The notes under the pieces were generated by a model. It made no database searches and was not told the DNA's origin. It was given only the letters and a program-made list of their open reading frames with translations. A DNA stretch of 64,000 nt from the NCBI GenBank assembly GCA_016432725.1, contig JACJDG010000003.1:3224001-3288000 (forward strand), given 5' to 3'. The stretch comes from Streptomyces sp. DHE7-1. GTDB lineage: Bacteria > Actinomycetota > Actinomycetes > Streptomycetales > Streptomycetaceae. A program made the translations under genes and the position numbers. Below, piece by piece: positions 11,006 through 21,070 of the stretch. The stretch's first letter is position 1. Each line of letters starts with the position of its first letter.

Positions 11006-13585
11006 CTACTCGGTCGCGATCGCGTTCAGCACGTTCATCCGGCCCGCCCGGAACGCCGGGATCAGGGCGGCGAACAGGCCCACGAAGGCCGAGGCGACGA
11101 AGACCGTGATGATCGTCGGCCAGGGGATCTCCAGGACCTTCAGGCCCTCCAGCGCCAGCAGCTTCTGCGCGGTCGCGCCCCAGCCCATGCCCAGGCCGAG
11201 GCCGAGCAGGGCGCCGAAGACCGCGATCACCACGGACTCCAGGCGGATCATGCGGCGCAGCTGGCGGCGGGAGAGGCCGATGGCCCGCATCAGGCCGATC
11301 TCCCGGGTCCGCTCGACCACCGACAGGGCCAGGGTGTTCACCACGCCGAGGACGGCGACGATGATCGCGAGCGCCAGCAGGCCGTAGATCATGTTGAGCA
11401 GCTGGCCGATCTGGTCCTTCAGCGCCTGCTTGTAGTCGGTCTGGTCGCGGACGGTGTACTGCGGGTACTTGTGCAGGGCCGACCGCAGTCCCTTGTAGGC
11501 GGCGTCCTGCCGGCCGTCCTCGGCGCTGGCGAAGACGAGCTGGTCGAGCGGCATCCGGTCGGCCGGCACGTACTTGGCGAGCGTGGCGATGGACGTGTAC
11601 TTGGCGCCCTGGTCGATCACCTCGTCGCTGCTGGTGATCGCGCGGACCGTGAGGCGGGCGGCGGACCCGTCCTCGAAGGCGACGCCGATCTTCGAGCCGA
11701 TGTGGATGCCGTGGGCCTTGGCGAACTTCTCGTGGACCGACATCGAGTCGGGCAGGTAGGCGTCCTTGAGATCACCGGCGACGGTCTTCTTGCGCAGGTC
11801 GGTCGCGTACGTCGGATCGGCCGCGGTGATGTCGGTGTCCTTGAGCGTCTCGCCGTCGGGGGTGGTGAAGACCGCCTTGGTCGGCCGGTACTCGGTGATC
11901 CGCGCCAGGCCCGGCGTCGCCTTGATGGCCCGCACCGCCTGTGGGACGACCGGTGCCCCGTTGTCGTTCTGGATGATGAAGTCCGTGCCGACGGTCTTGT
12001 CGAGCTGGTCGGTGGCGGAGGCCACCATGGAGGAGCCGACGACCGACAGGCAGGCCACCAGGGCCAGGCCGATCATCAGGGCGGCGCCGGTGGCGCCGGT
12101 GCGGCGCGGGTTGCGCAGCGCGTTGCGCTCGGCCATCCGGCCGACCGGGCCGAAGATCCGCAGCAGGACCGCGCCGAGGACCCGGACCAGACCGCCGGCC
12201 AGCAGCGGGCCGATGACGACGAAGCCGATCAGCGTGAGCACCACGCCGAGGCCCAGCCAGCCGGAGCCGCCCTTGGCCTGGTCGGCGGAGGCGGCCGCGT
12301 ACAGGCTCGCGGCGCCGGCCCCGGTCAGGGCCAGGCCGACGACGGCCCGCACGATCCCGGCCTTGGCGTCGGCCGGGGCGCTCGCGTCGCGCAGCGCGGC
12401 CATCGGGGAGACCTTGCCGGCGCGCCGGGCGGGCAGGTAGGCGGACAGGACGGTGACGACCACACCGAGCAGCAGGCCGAGGGCGGGGGTGGTCCAGGCG
12501 ACGGTCAGGTCGTCGGTGGACAGGTGCATGCCCATCTGGCCCATCAGCTTCATCAGGCCGACCGCGATGCCGACGCCCGCGCCGACACCGAGCACCGACC
12601 CGATCACGCCGAGCAGCAGCGCCTCGATCAGCACGGACCGGTTGACCTGGCCGCGCGAGGAGCCGATGGCCCGCATCAGGCCGATCTCGCGGGTGCGCTG
12701 GGCGACCAGCATCGAGAAGGTGTTGATGATGAGGAAGATGCCGACGAGGAAGGCGATCCCGGCGAAGCCGAGCATCGCGTACTTCATGACGTTCAGGAAG
12801 CTCTGGACGCTCTTCTGGTTGGCGTCGGCGACCTCCTTCGCGGTCTGCACCCGGTAGTCGTGGCCGAGCGCGCTGCTGACGTCGCGCTTCAGCCGCGCGT
12901 CGCTGACGCCCTTGTCGGCGGTGACGTTGACGTTGGTGTACACGCCGGTCCGGCCGACCAGGGTCTGCTGGGCGGTCTTGGTGTCCAGGTAGAAGATGGC
13001 CGCGCCGGGGTTGGTGACGGTGAAGGCGGCGATGCCGGACACCCGCGCGTGGTGGGTGCCGACGGCGGTGATGATGCCGATCTCGTCGCCGAGCTTCAGG
13101 TGGTGCTTGTCGACGGTGTCCGCGTCGACCATGACCTGGCTGGGGCCCTCGGGCGCCGCTCCGGACGTGATCTTCATGGTGCGGGCGTCGTTGCCGTTCC
13201 AGCTTCCGACGATGGTCGGGGCGCCGCTGGTGGGCGAGAGCTTGTCCAGGTCGTGGTCGACGACGGTGACCGAGGTGGAGAACACCGTCCCCTCGGCCTT
13301 CGCGACGCCCCGGGCCCCGCGCACCTCGTCGACCACGGCGGCCGGCATGACCGGCGGCTTGCCGGTGTTGGAGGTGGTCTCACCGGTGTCGGAGGAGCCC
13401 TTGGCGCTGACCTGCACGTCCGAGGAGGTGGTCTGGAACAGCTTGTCGAAGGTGGTGTTCATCGTGTCCGTGAACACCAGCGTCCCGCACACGAAGGCCA
13501 CCGACAGCAGCACCGCGATCGCCGACAGCGCCATCCGGCCCTTGTGGGCGAAGAAGTTGCGCATCGAGGTCTTGAGCACGGTCAT
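11006..13585 (-). CDS. ABC transporter permease, FtsX/MacB type
   Basis: An 859-residue permease with an N-terminal TM (about residues 17-40), a large extracytoplasmic domain, a block of three TM segments (about 265-385) and a second FtsX domain near the C-terminus. The duplicated motif TREIGLMRAIG appears twice, as expected for the ten-TM double-FtsX architecture. These transporters act as mechanotransmission or export systems for lipids, peptides or drugs; the substrate is unknown. The start overlaps the ATPase stop (ATGA), so the two form one operon and complex. Confidence 0.92.
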   Translation of the reverse strand: MTVLKTSMRNFFAHKGRMALSAIAVLLSVAFVCGTLVFTDTMNTTFDKLFQTTSSDVQVSAKGSSDTGETTSNTGKPPVMPAAVVDEVRGARGVAKAEGTVFSTSVTVVDHDLDKLSPTSGAPTIVGSWNGNDARTMKITSGAAPEGPSQVMVDADTVDKHHLKLGDEIGIITAVGTHHARVSGIAAFTVTNPGAAIFYLDTKTAQQTLVGRTGVYTNVNVTADKGVSDARLKRDVSSALGHDYRVQTAKEVADANQKSVQSFLNVMKYAMLGFAGIAFLVGIFLIINTFSMLVAQRTREIGLMRAIGSSRGQVNRSVLIEALLLGVIGSVLGVGAGVGIAVGLMKLMGQMGMHLSTDDLTVAWTTPALGLLLGVVVTVLSAYLPARRAGKVSPMAALRDASAPADAKAGIVRAVVGLALTGAGAASLYAAASADQAKGGSGWLGLGVVLTLIGFVVIGPLLAGGLVRVLGAVLLRIFGPVGRMAERNALRNPRRTGATGAALMIGLALVACLSVVGSSMVASATDQLDKTVGTDFIIQNDNGAPVVPQAVRAIKATPGLARITEYRPTKAVFTTPDGETLKDTDITAADPTYATDLRKKTVAGDLKDAYLPDSMSVHEKFAKAHGIHIGSKIGVAFEDGSAARLTVRAITSSDEVIDQGAKYTSIATLAKYVPADRMPLDQLVFASAEDGRQDAAYKGLRSALHKYPQYTVRDQTDYKQALKDQIGQLLNMIYGLLALAIIVAVLGVVNTLALSVVERTREIGLMRAIGLSRRQLRRMIRLESVVIAVFGALLGLGLGMGWGATAQKLLALEGLKVLEIPWPTIITVFVASAFVGLFAALIPAFRAGRMNVLNAIATE

Positions 13586-14369
13586 GACGTGCGCCCCCGG
13601 GCGTCGAAGTCCTTCATCCGGTCCAGGACCTGTTCGGCCGTCGGCTGGTGCATCTCGTCGACGATCCGGCCGTCGGCGAGGTAGAGGACGCGGTCGGCGT
13701 AGGAGGCGGCGACGGGGTCGTGGGTGACCATCACGATGGTCTGCCCGAGTTCGGTGACGGAGCGGCGCAGGAAGCCCAGCACCTCGGCACCCGCGCGGGA
13801 GTCGAGGTTTCCGGTCGGCTCGTCACCGAAGATGATCTCCGGGCGGGCGGCGAGCGCGCGGGCCACCGCGACGCGCTGCTGCTGGCCGCCGGAGAGCTGG
13901 GTGGGCCGGTGCTTGAGCCGGTCGGCCAGCCCGACGGTCTCCACGACCCGGTCCAGCCACGCCCGGTCCGGCTTGCGGCCGGCGATGTCCATGGGGAGCG
14001 TGATGTTCTCGAGCGCGTTCAGCGTGGGCAGCAGGTTGAACGCCTGGAAGATGAACCCGATGCGGTCCCGGCGCAGCTTGGTGAGCTTCTTGTCCTTCAG
14101 GCCGGTGATCTCGGTCTCGTCCAGGTAGATCTGACCGCTCGTCACCGTGTCCAGGCCGGCGAGGCAGTGCATGAGGGTGGACTTGCCGGACCCCGAGGGG
14201 CCCATGATCGCGGTGAACTGGCCGCGGGCGATGTCCACGTCGACGTGGTCCAGCGCGACGACACGGGTCTCGCCGGACCCGTACGCCTTGACGACCTGCC
14301 GGGCTCGCGCGGCGACGGCCGTAGGCCCTCCAGTGCCCCGTGCCTGGGAATGGTCACAGCCGATGTCAC
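13582..14369 (-). CDS. ABC transporter ATP-binding protein, MacB/LolD type (one frameshift)
   Basis: About 262 residues after adding one G near 14332. Walker A GPSGSGKST, signature LSGGQQQRV, Walker B IIFGDEPTGNLDS and the switch His (VTHD) are intact. It powers the FtsX-type permease encoded directly downstream. GTG 14369 has AGGAG 7 bases upstream. It resembles the families next to signal-transducing or peptide-exporting permeases; nothing here identifies the substrate. Confidence 0.92.
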
Positions 14370-14966
14370 GGTACGTCTCCTATGTCGGTCGACAGGTCGG
14401 TGGTGCGCCCCGGTCGCGGTGCGCCTGTTCCGGGTACGACGCCGAGTCTGGCGTGCGGCGGACGTGCCGCGCGCTGGTGCGAAGCCCCTGTTGTGCGGGG
14501 GAAAACCCCACCCCCGCCGGTTCGGTCAGCCGCCCCCCGGCGGCGTAAAGCCAGGTTAAGGACGACGGTGGGCCTTCCTCGTCCTCCGCCGGGACGAACC
14601 CTCCCCGACCCGAAGTACGGAGATACCCCTAGGGGTCGTCCACCGTCGGGTGGAGACCCGCTCGGGGTTCGCTCCACCCTCCGCCCGGAAAGGCTCCACC
14701 CTCCCGTCGCGTCAGGTTCAAGTGGCCGGGGCGCGGAACGGCCGCACACCGGCGGGCCGTACGGGCGCGGCCTCGCGAACGCCCTGGTTAACGCGGGTAA
14801 CAACACGGGCGGGACACGGTTCGGTGGAGGAAGCGCATACCGACCGGCCAGTTCGGTGAAAAGCCCGCGCGGCCGTGACCCCGCGAGTAGCGTGCGTGAC
14901 TCCGTTTCCACCCCTACCTCCCTGCGGTCCGCCGCCACGGACCCGAGCCACGCAAGGAGCCCCGGG
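14370..14966. other. 597-base divergent intergenic region
   Basis: Lies between the ABC exporter (leftward) and the DUF485/symporter pair (rightward). I see no convincing gene. It contains a perfect 12-bp palindrome at 14625-14636 and must hold both promoters. Confidence 0.6.
14625..14636. promoter_or_regulatory. Perfect palindrome ACCCCTAGGGGT, CsoR-like site?
   Basis: A 12-base perfect palindrome in the context at-ACCCCTAGGGGT-cg. It resembles copper-repressor (CsoR) operators of Streptomyces as I remember them (TACCC and GGGTA halves with a short spacer). It is 330 bases upstream of the DUF485 gene and 256 bases from the ABC ATPase start. No copper gene is nearby, so the assignment is weak. 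Confidence 0.3.
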
Positions 14967-15373
14967 ATGTCCTACGACCCGCCGCACTCCCCGTCGTACC
15001 CGACCTACCCCTGGCAGCCGGTACCCCCGAACCGCCCCGCCCGCAGCGCGCCCCGGCCCGCGAACCCCTCGGGCACCACAGCGACCTGCGCCTGCTGCGC
15101 GGCGCCTACCGCTGGCAGCGCCGCACCGCGACCCTCACCGCACTCGGCTACTTCACGCTCTTCCTCGTGCTGTCCGCGTACGCCCCGGACGTCATGACGC
15201 GGGACATCGCCGACGGCATCCCGGCCGGCCTGCTGCTCGCCCTGCTCCAACTCCCGGTCACCTGGCTGGCGATCGCCCTGTACGAGCACACCGCGCGCCG
15301 CCATGTCGACCCGCTCGCCGACCGCATCCGCAAGGAGGCCGAGCTGGACGCGCGGCGGGGAGCGCTGCGGTGA
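14967..15373 (+). CDS. DUF485 membrane protein, partner of the symporter (one frameshift)
   Basis: About 135 residues after repair of one base near 15050. A Pro-rich N-terminus precedes the DUF485 core (WQRRTATLTALGYFTLFLVL) with two TM segments. The core ends with IALYEHTARRHVDPLADRIR, the typical DUF485 C-terminus (YjcH family). DUF485 proteins are small partners of acetate/solute symporters. AAGGAG lies 6 bases before the ATG, and the stop overlaps the symporter start (GTGA). Confidence 0.85.
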
Positions 15374-17007
15374 CCGCCCGCGCCCTCCCGCCGGACCTCT
15401 CCGGGTTCAGCGGCTCCGCCCAGACCATGGCGCTGGTCGCGTTCTCCGCCGTGGCCACCCTCACCCTGCTGCTGTGCGTGATGACCGGCCCGGACCGGGA
15501 CGACCTCGACGAGTTCTACACCGGCTACGGCACCCTGTCCCCGCTGCGCAACGGCCTGGCCATCGCCGGGGACTACATCTCCGCGGCGACCGTCCTCGGC
15601 ACCGGCGGAGTGATCGCCCTGTGCGGTTACGACGGTGTCGTGCTCGCCCTCAGCACCGCCCTGTCGCTGCTGCTGCTGATGTTCCTGCTGGCCGAACCGC
15701 TGCGCAACGCGGGCCGGTTCACCATGGGCGACGCGCTGGCCCGCCGGATGCCCGGCCGCGCCGTGCGGATCACGGCCTGCGTGGTGACGATCGCCTCGCT
15801 GCTGCCGCTGATGCTGGTGCAGCTCGCCGGGACCGGACAGCTCATCGCGTTCATCCTGGGCTTCTCCAACGAGTCCCTCAAGACCGGATGCGTCGTGGGA
15901 CTCGGCGCGCTGATGATCGCCTACGCGGCGATCGGCGGCATGAAGGGCACCGCGCTCATCCAGATCCTGAAGATCGTGATGCTGCTCGGCTCCGGCGCCG
16001 TCGTCGCCGTACTGATCCTGCACCGCTTCGACTGGGACCCGGGCGCCCTGTTCCAGGCGGCGGCGCGGCAGAGCGGCGCCGGTCCGGCCTTCCTGCACTC
16101 CGGGCTGCAGTTCGCCGGGCACTCGAACGCCCGCCTGGACATGATCACCTCCGAGCTGACCATCGTCCTCGGCGGCGCCTGCCTGCCCCACATCACCATG
16201 CGCATGTACACCGCCTCCAGCGCCCGCCAGGTGCGCCGGTCGCTGTCCTGGGCGGTGTCGCTCGTGGCACTGTTCGTGCTGGTCATCACGGTGATCGGAT
16301 TCGGCGCCACGGCCCTGGTCGGCCGCACGGCGATCGCGGCGGCCGACCAGCAGGGCAACACCGCCTATCTGCTGGGCTCCCGGGCGGTGTTCGGCGTGGA
16401 CGTCTCCACGACGGAGAGCTTCCTGTTCACCCTGGTCACCACGGCGCTCTTCCTGACCCTGCTCGCCTCGGTCGCCGGGATGATCCTCGCCTGCGCCAAC
16501 TCCCTGGCCCACGACGTGTTCGCCGCCCGGGTGCAGGAGATGCCGGCCCGCCGGGAGATGGCCCTGGCCCGCCTCTCCGCGCTCGCCATCGGGGTGCCCA
16601 CGATCCTGCTGGCCACCCTGGTGCAGCACCACAGCCTGCAGCCGCTGGTGACGCTCTCCTTCTGTCTCGGCGCCTCCGCGCTCGCGCCCGCCCTCGTCTA
16701 CAGCCTCTTCTGGCGCCGCTACACCCGCGCCGGACTCATGGGCACCCTGCTCGGGGGCTCGCTGACCGTGCTGCTGCTCATGCCGGGCACCAACCTCGTC
16801 TCCGGATCGCCCGTCTCGGCCTTCCCGGGCGCCGACTTCAACTGGTTCCCGTTCACCACGACCGGCATCGTCTCCATCCCGGCCGGCTTCTTCTTCGGCT
16901 GGCTGGGCACGGTCGTCTCCGGCCGCCGCAAGGCGGAGGAACAGCGGCGCCAGTACGAGGCGGTGGAGGGCTGGATCCTGGCGGGCGCGGTCCGCAGGGG
17001 CGGCTGA
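15370..17007 (+). CDS. Sodium:solute symporter, ActP-like cation/acetate type
   Basis: A 545-residue integral membrane protein of the SSS family with about 13 TM segments. It contains GDYISAATVLGTGG, the family signature for sodium/substrate binding, and GGMKGTALIQILK. Translationally coupled to DUF485, it most resembles ActP acetate/short-chain monocarboxylate symporters, but substrate identity is inferred only from that pairing. The start GTG 15370 is fixed by the GTGA overlap. Confidence 0.9.
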   Translation: MTARALPPDLSGFSGSAQTMALVAFSAVATLTLLLCVMTGPDRDDLDEFYTGYGTLSPLRNGLAIAGDYISAATVLGTGGVIALCGYDGVVLALSTALSLLLLMFLLAEPLRNAGRFTMGDALARRMPGRAVRITACVVTIASLLPLMLVQLAGTGQLIAFILGFSNESLKTGCVVGLGALMIAYAAIGGMKGTALIQILKIVMLLGSGAVVAVLILHRFDWDPGALFQAAARQSGAGPAFLHSGLQFAGHSNARLDMITSELTIVLGGACLPHITMRMYTASSARQVRRSLSWAVSLVALFVLVITVIGFGATALVGRTAIAAADQQGNTAYLLGSRAVFGVDVSTTESFLFTLVTTALFLTLLASVAGMILACANSLAHDVFAARVQEMPARREMALARLSALAIGVPTILLATLVQHHSLQPLVTLSFCLGASALAPALVYSLFWRRYTRAGLMGTLLGGSLTVLLLMPGTNLVSGSPVSAFPGADFNWFPFTTTGIVSIPAGFFFGWLGTVVSGRRKAEEQRRQYEAVEGWILAGAVRRGG

Positions 17008-17038
17008 GCCGGCGGCGGCGCGGCGCCGAACCACCGCG

Positions 17039-17973
17039 TCAGGGGGTGTCCTCCGGCTCACGCAGCCCGGAGCCGGACGGCACCCCCTGCTCCTGCTCCA
17101 CCCGGCCGGTCAGGGTGACGAGGCTGTTGCGCACGGAGTCCATGTGCGTCTGGACCTCGTCCCACATCTCGCTGTGCTCGCGCAGTACCCGCTCGGTCTC
17201 CTGGGCGATGCGCTTCTCCTCCGTGTGCGCCTCGTCGACGATCTCGACGGCGCGCACCCGCGCCTGCTCCTCGCAGCGGCGCGCGGCCTCCTCGGCCTCG
17301 CCGAGCGCCCGCTGCGCCTCGGCGACCCGGGCCTCCGCGCCGGCGATCCGCTCCGCCTGGCAGGCCTCCAGCGCGACCAGCCGCTCGGCCTCCTCGCGCT
17401 CCACCGCCGCCAGCCGCTCCGACTGCTCCCCGGCCTGCTCGGCGGAGAGTCCGTCGATGCGCTCGCGCACCTCACGCAGGGCGGCGAGCGCCTCCGCGCG
17501 CCGCTCCTTCACCCCGCGCCGTGCGCCGATCCGCACTTCGTCGGCCTCCGCGCGTGCGGCGAGGACGATCCGGCGGGCATGCTCCACGGCCTCCTCGCGC
17601 AAGGCGTCCGCCGCCTCCCGCGCCGCCTGGTGCACCTCCGAGGCGTACGCCTCGGCCTCCATGATCTCGTCCTGCGCCGCCTGCCGCGCACTCTCGCGGA
17701 CCTCCGCCGCCTCCCGCAGCACCAGTTGGTACAGCTGCGCGGCCCGCTCCCCCAGCGACTCGTACGTCTGCGGCACCAGTTCCCCGACGGTCTCGCGCAG
17801 CCGCGCCGCCTCCGCCTCCATGTCCTTGGCGAGCACGGTCAGCCGCGCGGCGCGCTCCCACGCGGCGTCCCGGTCCTGCGACAGCGCCTCCAGATACGCG
17901 TCGACCTGATCGGGGCGGTAGCCGCGCCCCGGACGGTCTCGAGGCCGTACGGCGTCGTCGATGCGCTGCTCAC
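17039..17973 (-). CDS. Coiled-coil DivIVA-like / 'cellulose-binding' family cytoskeletal protein (one frameshift)
   Basis: About 311 residues after repair of one G near 17930. The N-terminus TTPYGLETVRG-RGYRPDQVDAYLEAL is a DivIVA-like membrane/curvature motif. The rest is almost continuous coiled coil rich in Ala, Glu and Arg (REAAEVRESARQAAQDEIM and similar). In Streptomyces such proteins (Scy/FilP relatives) are structural and act at hyphal poles or with stress-bearing filaments; the old name cellulose-binding protein has little support. GTG at 17973 restores the canonical start. Confidence 0.8.
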
Positions 17974-18115
17974 CCTGGGAGCCCCTCTCCGCCGGACATA
18001 CACGACATAATGATTTCGCGCATATCCTGCTAGACAGGACGTAAGTATGCATAACACGACACTCCGCAGAGATGTCACGGTCGAAATCTCACGTGCCGGC
18101 GCGCGGAAAGCACTC

Positions 18116-18145
18116 AGGCCCTCCACGCACACGCGTGGAGGGCCT
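18116..18145 (-). terminator. Hairpin terminator downstream of the deaminase/SUKH-4 gene
   Basis: A perfect 13-bp stem (18116-18128 with 18133-18145) and 4-base loop, 31 bases past the stop at 18176. It would end the leftward SUKH transcript before the promoter of the coiled-coil gene. Confidence 0.7.
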
Positions 18146-18175
18146 TGAGGTCGAGGGGGCCTCAGCGGGCGCGGG

Positions 18176-21060
18176 CTACAGCAGCCCGTCCCACATCTGC
18201 TCCAGCAGCACCGACCACCAGCTCTCCGGCGACCCCAGCGCCGCCGGGTCCAGCGCGGCCAGCTGCGCCTGGAAGTCGACCGTCCAGCGGCCCGCCTGCT
18301 CCTGGTTGAGCCCGTGCCGCAGCCGCCACATCCGCCCCAGCAACGCCAGGCACCGCGCGAACTCCGGCAGACCGGTGTTCACGAACTGCGGCGGCACCGG
18401 AGCGCCGCCCGGCCCGGCCTCCACCGGAACGGCCACGATGTTCGCCGTCCCGTACTGCACACACACCGCCCGGCCGAAGTCCGTACCCATCACCAGGTAC
18501 GACCCGGCGTCCGGGCCGGCTGCACACCGCGCTCCGCCGCCAGCTCCGCCAGCGTCGGCACCGGACGGCCCGGCTGGGCCTGCGCCCAGAAGAACGGCCC
18601 CAGGTCCACCGGGAGTCCCGCCACCACCAGCGTGTGCGCCACGACCGGCGGCACACCCTGCCGCGACACCGCCTGCTGCTCGAACCGGAAGACGCCCGGC
18701 CCGAACACCGCCGCCAGTTCCTGCCCGATCGCCTCCGGCGGGACCGGCGGCGCCGGCTGCACCGGTGGCAGCGGGGCCCGCACCGGAGCCGGCCGGGCCG
18801 GGCCGTCGGCGACCTGGTGCAGCTCGCCCTGGTGCGCCAGCAACTGCTGCATGCCCTGCTGCCGGCTCGCGTGGTCCGTGCCGTACGGCGCGATGCTCGT
18901 GATCCGCGCCTGCGGCCACTGCTCCCGGATCATCCGCGCGCAGTACGCCCCGGCAGCTCGCACGACTCCAGCTCCGTGTGCAGCTCCAGCACCTGGTCCG
19001 GCGGCACGTTCATCGCCCGCAGCTCATGGAAGATCTGCCACTCCGGATGCGGCGTGCCCGGCGCCGAACGCCGGATCAGCTGCTGCTCCGAACCGTCCTG
19101 GGCGCGGTAGCGCAGCACCGCCTGGTACCCCGGACCCACCGTCGGCTGCCCCTGCTGCGGATAGCCGTACGCGGGAGGCTGCCCGGGAAGCGGACCACCC
19201 GGCGGCGGCATCGCGCCCGGAGGCATCGCACCCGGGTGCATCGGCTGCGGAGGCATCGGCTGCTGCGGCGGCTGCGGGGCACCCATCGGCCCCGGAACGC
19301 CCGGGACCCCCGGAGCGCCCGGCGGCATACCGGGCGGGCCGGCCGCGGGCGGCGGCGGAGGCGGAGGCGCTCCCGGGCCGCCCACGGGCGGCGCCGCCAG
19401 CACGGTCTCCGCGTGGTGCACCGCGCCACGCCCACCACCGGGGGCACCAGGGGCGGCGGGCGCGCCGGGAACGCCGGGGCGCCCGGCGGCTGGGCGCACC
19501 GGGGGCGGGAGGCATCGGCATGCCCGGGGTGGCCAGCATCGTGGCCGCGTGGGGTGCGTCGCCCGGCGGCGTACCGCCGGGGACACCCGGCGCACCGGGC
19601 GGCTGGGGAGCACCCGGAGCACCGGGAGCACCGGGGCCCTCGGGCCGAGCGCCGACACGAGCTGCGTCGGCACGTACCCGCCCGCGGGCGCGGGCGGCGG
19701 GGGCGTGCTCCCCGGACGCGCGCCCGGCGCACCCGGGGCACCCGGCGGCGGAGGCGGCGCGCCCAGCCCGGCGCGCGGCTTGCGCGGCGGCGGCGCGGCC
19801 TTGCTGGTCGCCGCGTCCGCGATGTCCCCGGCGTTCGGCGCGAGCGGCCGCTCCGGACCGGCCGGCGGCTGCGGCGCGTCCGGCATCGCACCCGGCGCCT
19901 GCGGATGGCCGTACACCGGCGCGCCCGGAGGCGGCGGAGGCGTGGCCCCGGAGGCGGCGGGGTGGCACCCGGCCCGGGCGGCGGGGGCGTACCCGGTGCC
20001 GCCGGCGGCTGCGGATGGCCGTACGACGGCATGCCCGGAGGCGGGGTGGCGCCCGGTCCGGCTCCCGGCGCGCCGGGGCGGCGGGCGGAGTACCGGGCGC
20101 ACCCGGCGGAACGTCAGGGGCTCCCTGCCGGCCCAGTGCGCCCAGCGCCGGCGCGACCGCCGTGGGCGGCAGCGCGCTGCCGCCGGACATCAGCGCCGTC
20201 TTGGCGTCCGGCGCGGCGGCCGGCGGCCGCGGCGCGTCGCCCTCCGGCTCGCCCAGCGGCGGCGCGAACACCGTTGCCGGCAACGGCACCGAACGGTCCT
20301 CGCCGGAATCCGCGTTGGTGTCGGTACCCGCCCACGGCGTGGCCCCGACGGGTGCCTCCGGCGCGCTCGGCACGCCGGGCGCGCTCGGCGCCACGGGCCC
20401 ACCGGCGGGCGCGCTCGGCTGACCGGGCACGCCCGCGCCCGGCGTGGCGCCCGCCCCGGCGGCCGGCCACGAGGCACCGCTGCCGGAGCCGGCCGCCGGC
20501 GGAACCGCGTCCGAGGGCCCCGCCGCCGGCACCCCGGCCTGCGTCTCGGCGAGCGCCCCACCGACCGCACCCGAACCGGCGGCGGCAGCCGAACCGGCGA
20601 CAGCACCCGGACCGGCGGCGGCAGCACCGGAATCCGCGGCGCCGGCCGCGGTCCCGGACGGCTCACCCGACCGGCGGTCCGGAATGCCCATCTTGTCCGC
20701 CGCCTCCTGCAGCCACTCCGGCGGCGTCAGCAGGAACGATGTCTGATTCAGGTCCACCCGGGCCGGAGCCTGCGCCGGCACCGCGTCCCGCACCTCGTCG
20801 ACGCGCCCGTACTCCTCCTCGTACCGGCGGATCACCTCACCCACCGGCAGCGCCGGCCACAGCGTCGCCTCACCGCTGTCCCGGGCGATGACGAGACGCT
20901 GCCCGCCCGCGTCCGACCGCGGCCCCTCGGCACGGTCCTCGCCCCACACCACGAAGCCCAGCTCGAACTCCCGCACCCGCACCTCCCGATGCTGGTACGC
21001 GGGCACGTCACCGTTGATCCATTCCTCGGCGCGCTCCTGCGCCTGCGCAAAGGTCACCAT
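18176..21060 (-). CDS. Imm35-like / Pro-Ala linker / deaminase-fold / SUKH-4 fusion protein (several frameshifts)
   Basis: About 962 residues after repair. Residues 1-85 resemble YrhB/Imm35 immunity domains (AQERAEEWINGDVP...VIRRYEEEYG). About 130-640 is a low-complexity Pro/Gly/Ala linker in which several base losses scramble the frame. Around 655-760 is a deaminase-fold domain with HPEW (codons at 19041-19049) and, about 27 residues later, ESCELPGAYC: the HxE plus Cys pair expected for zinc and catalysis in XOO_2897/SCP1.201-like deaminases. The C-terminal ~150 residues match SUKH-4. No signal peptide is seen. It follows the SUKH-1 gene by 10 bases, so the two form an operon. Confidence 0.78.
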
Positions 21061-21070
21061 CGCTCGCAGC

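Noticed and set aside
10853..13684. 943-codon + strand open frame opposite the ABC permease
   Set aside because: Antisense shadow of an intact FtsX-type permease; no RBS or motif.
14366..14938. 190-codon minus-strand open frame in the divergent intergenic region
   Set aside because: No RBS, Arg/Gly/Pro-rich composition, no recognisable segment; overlaps the ABC ATPase start.
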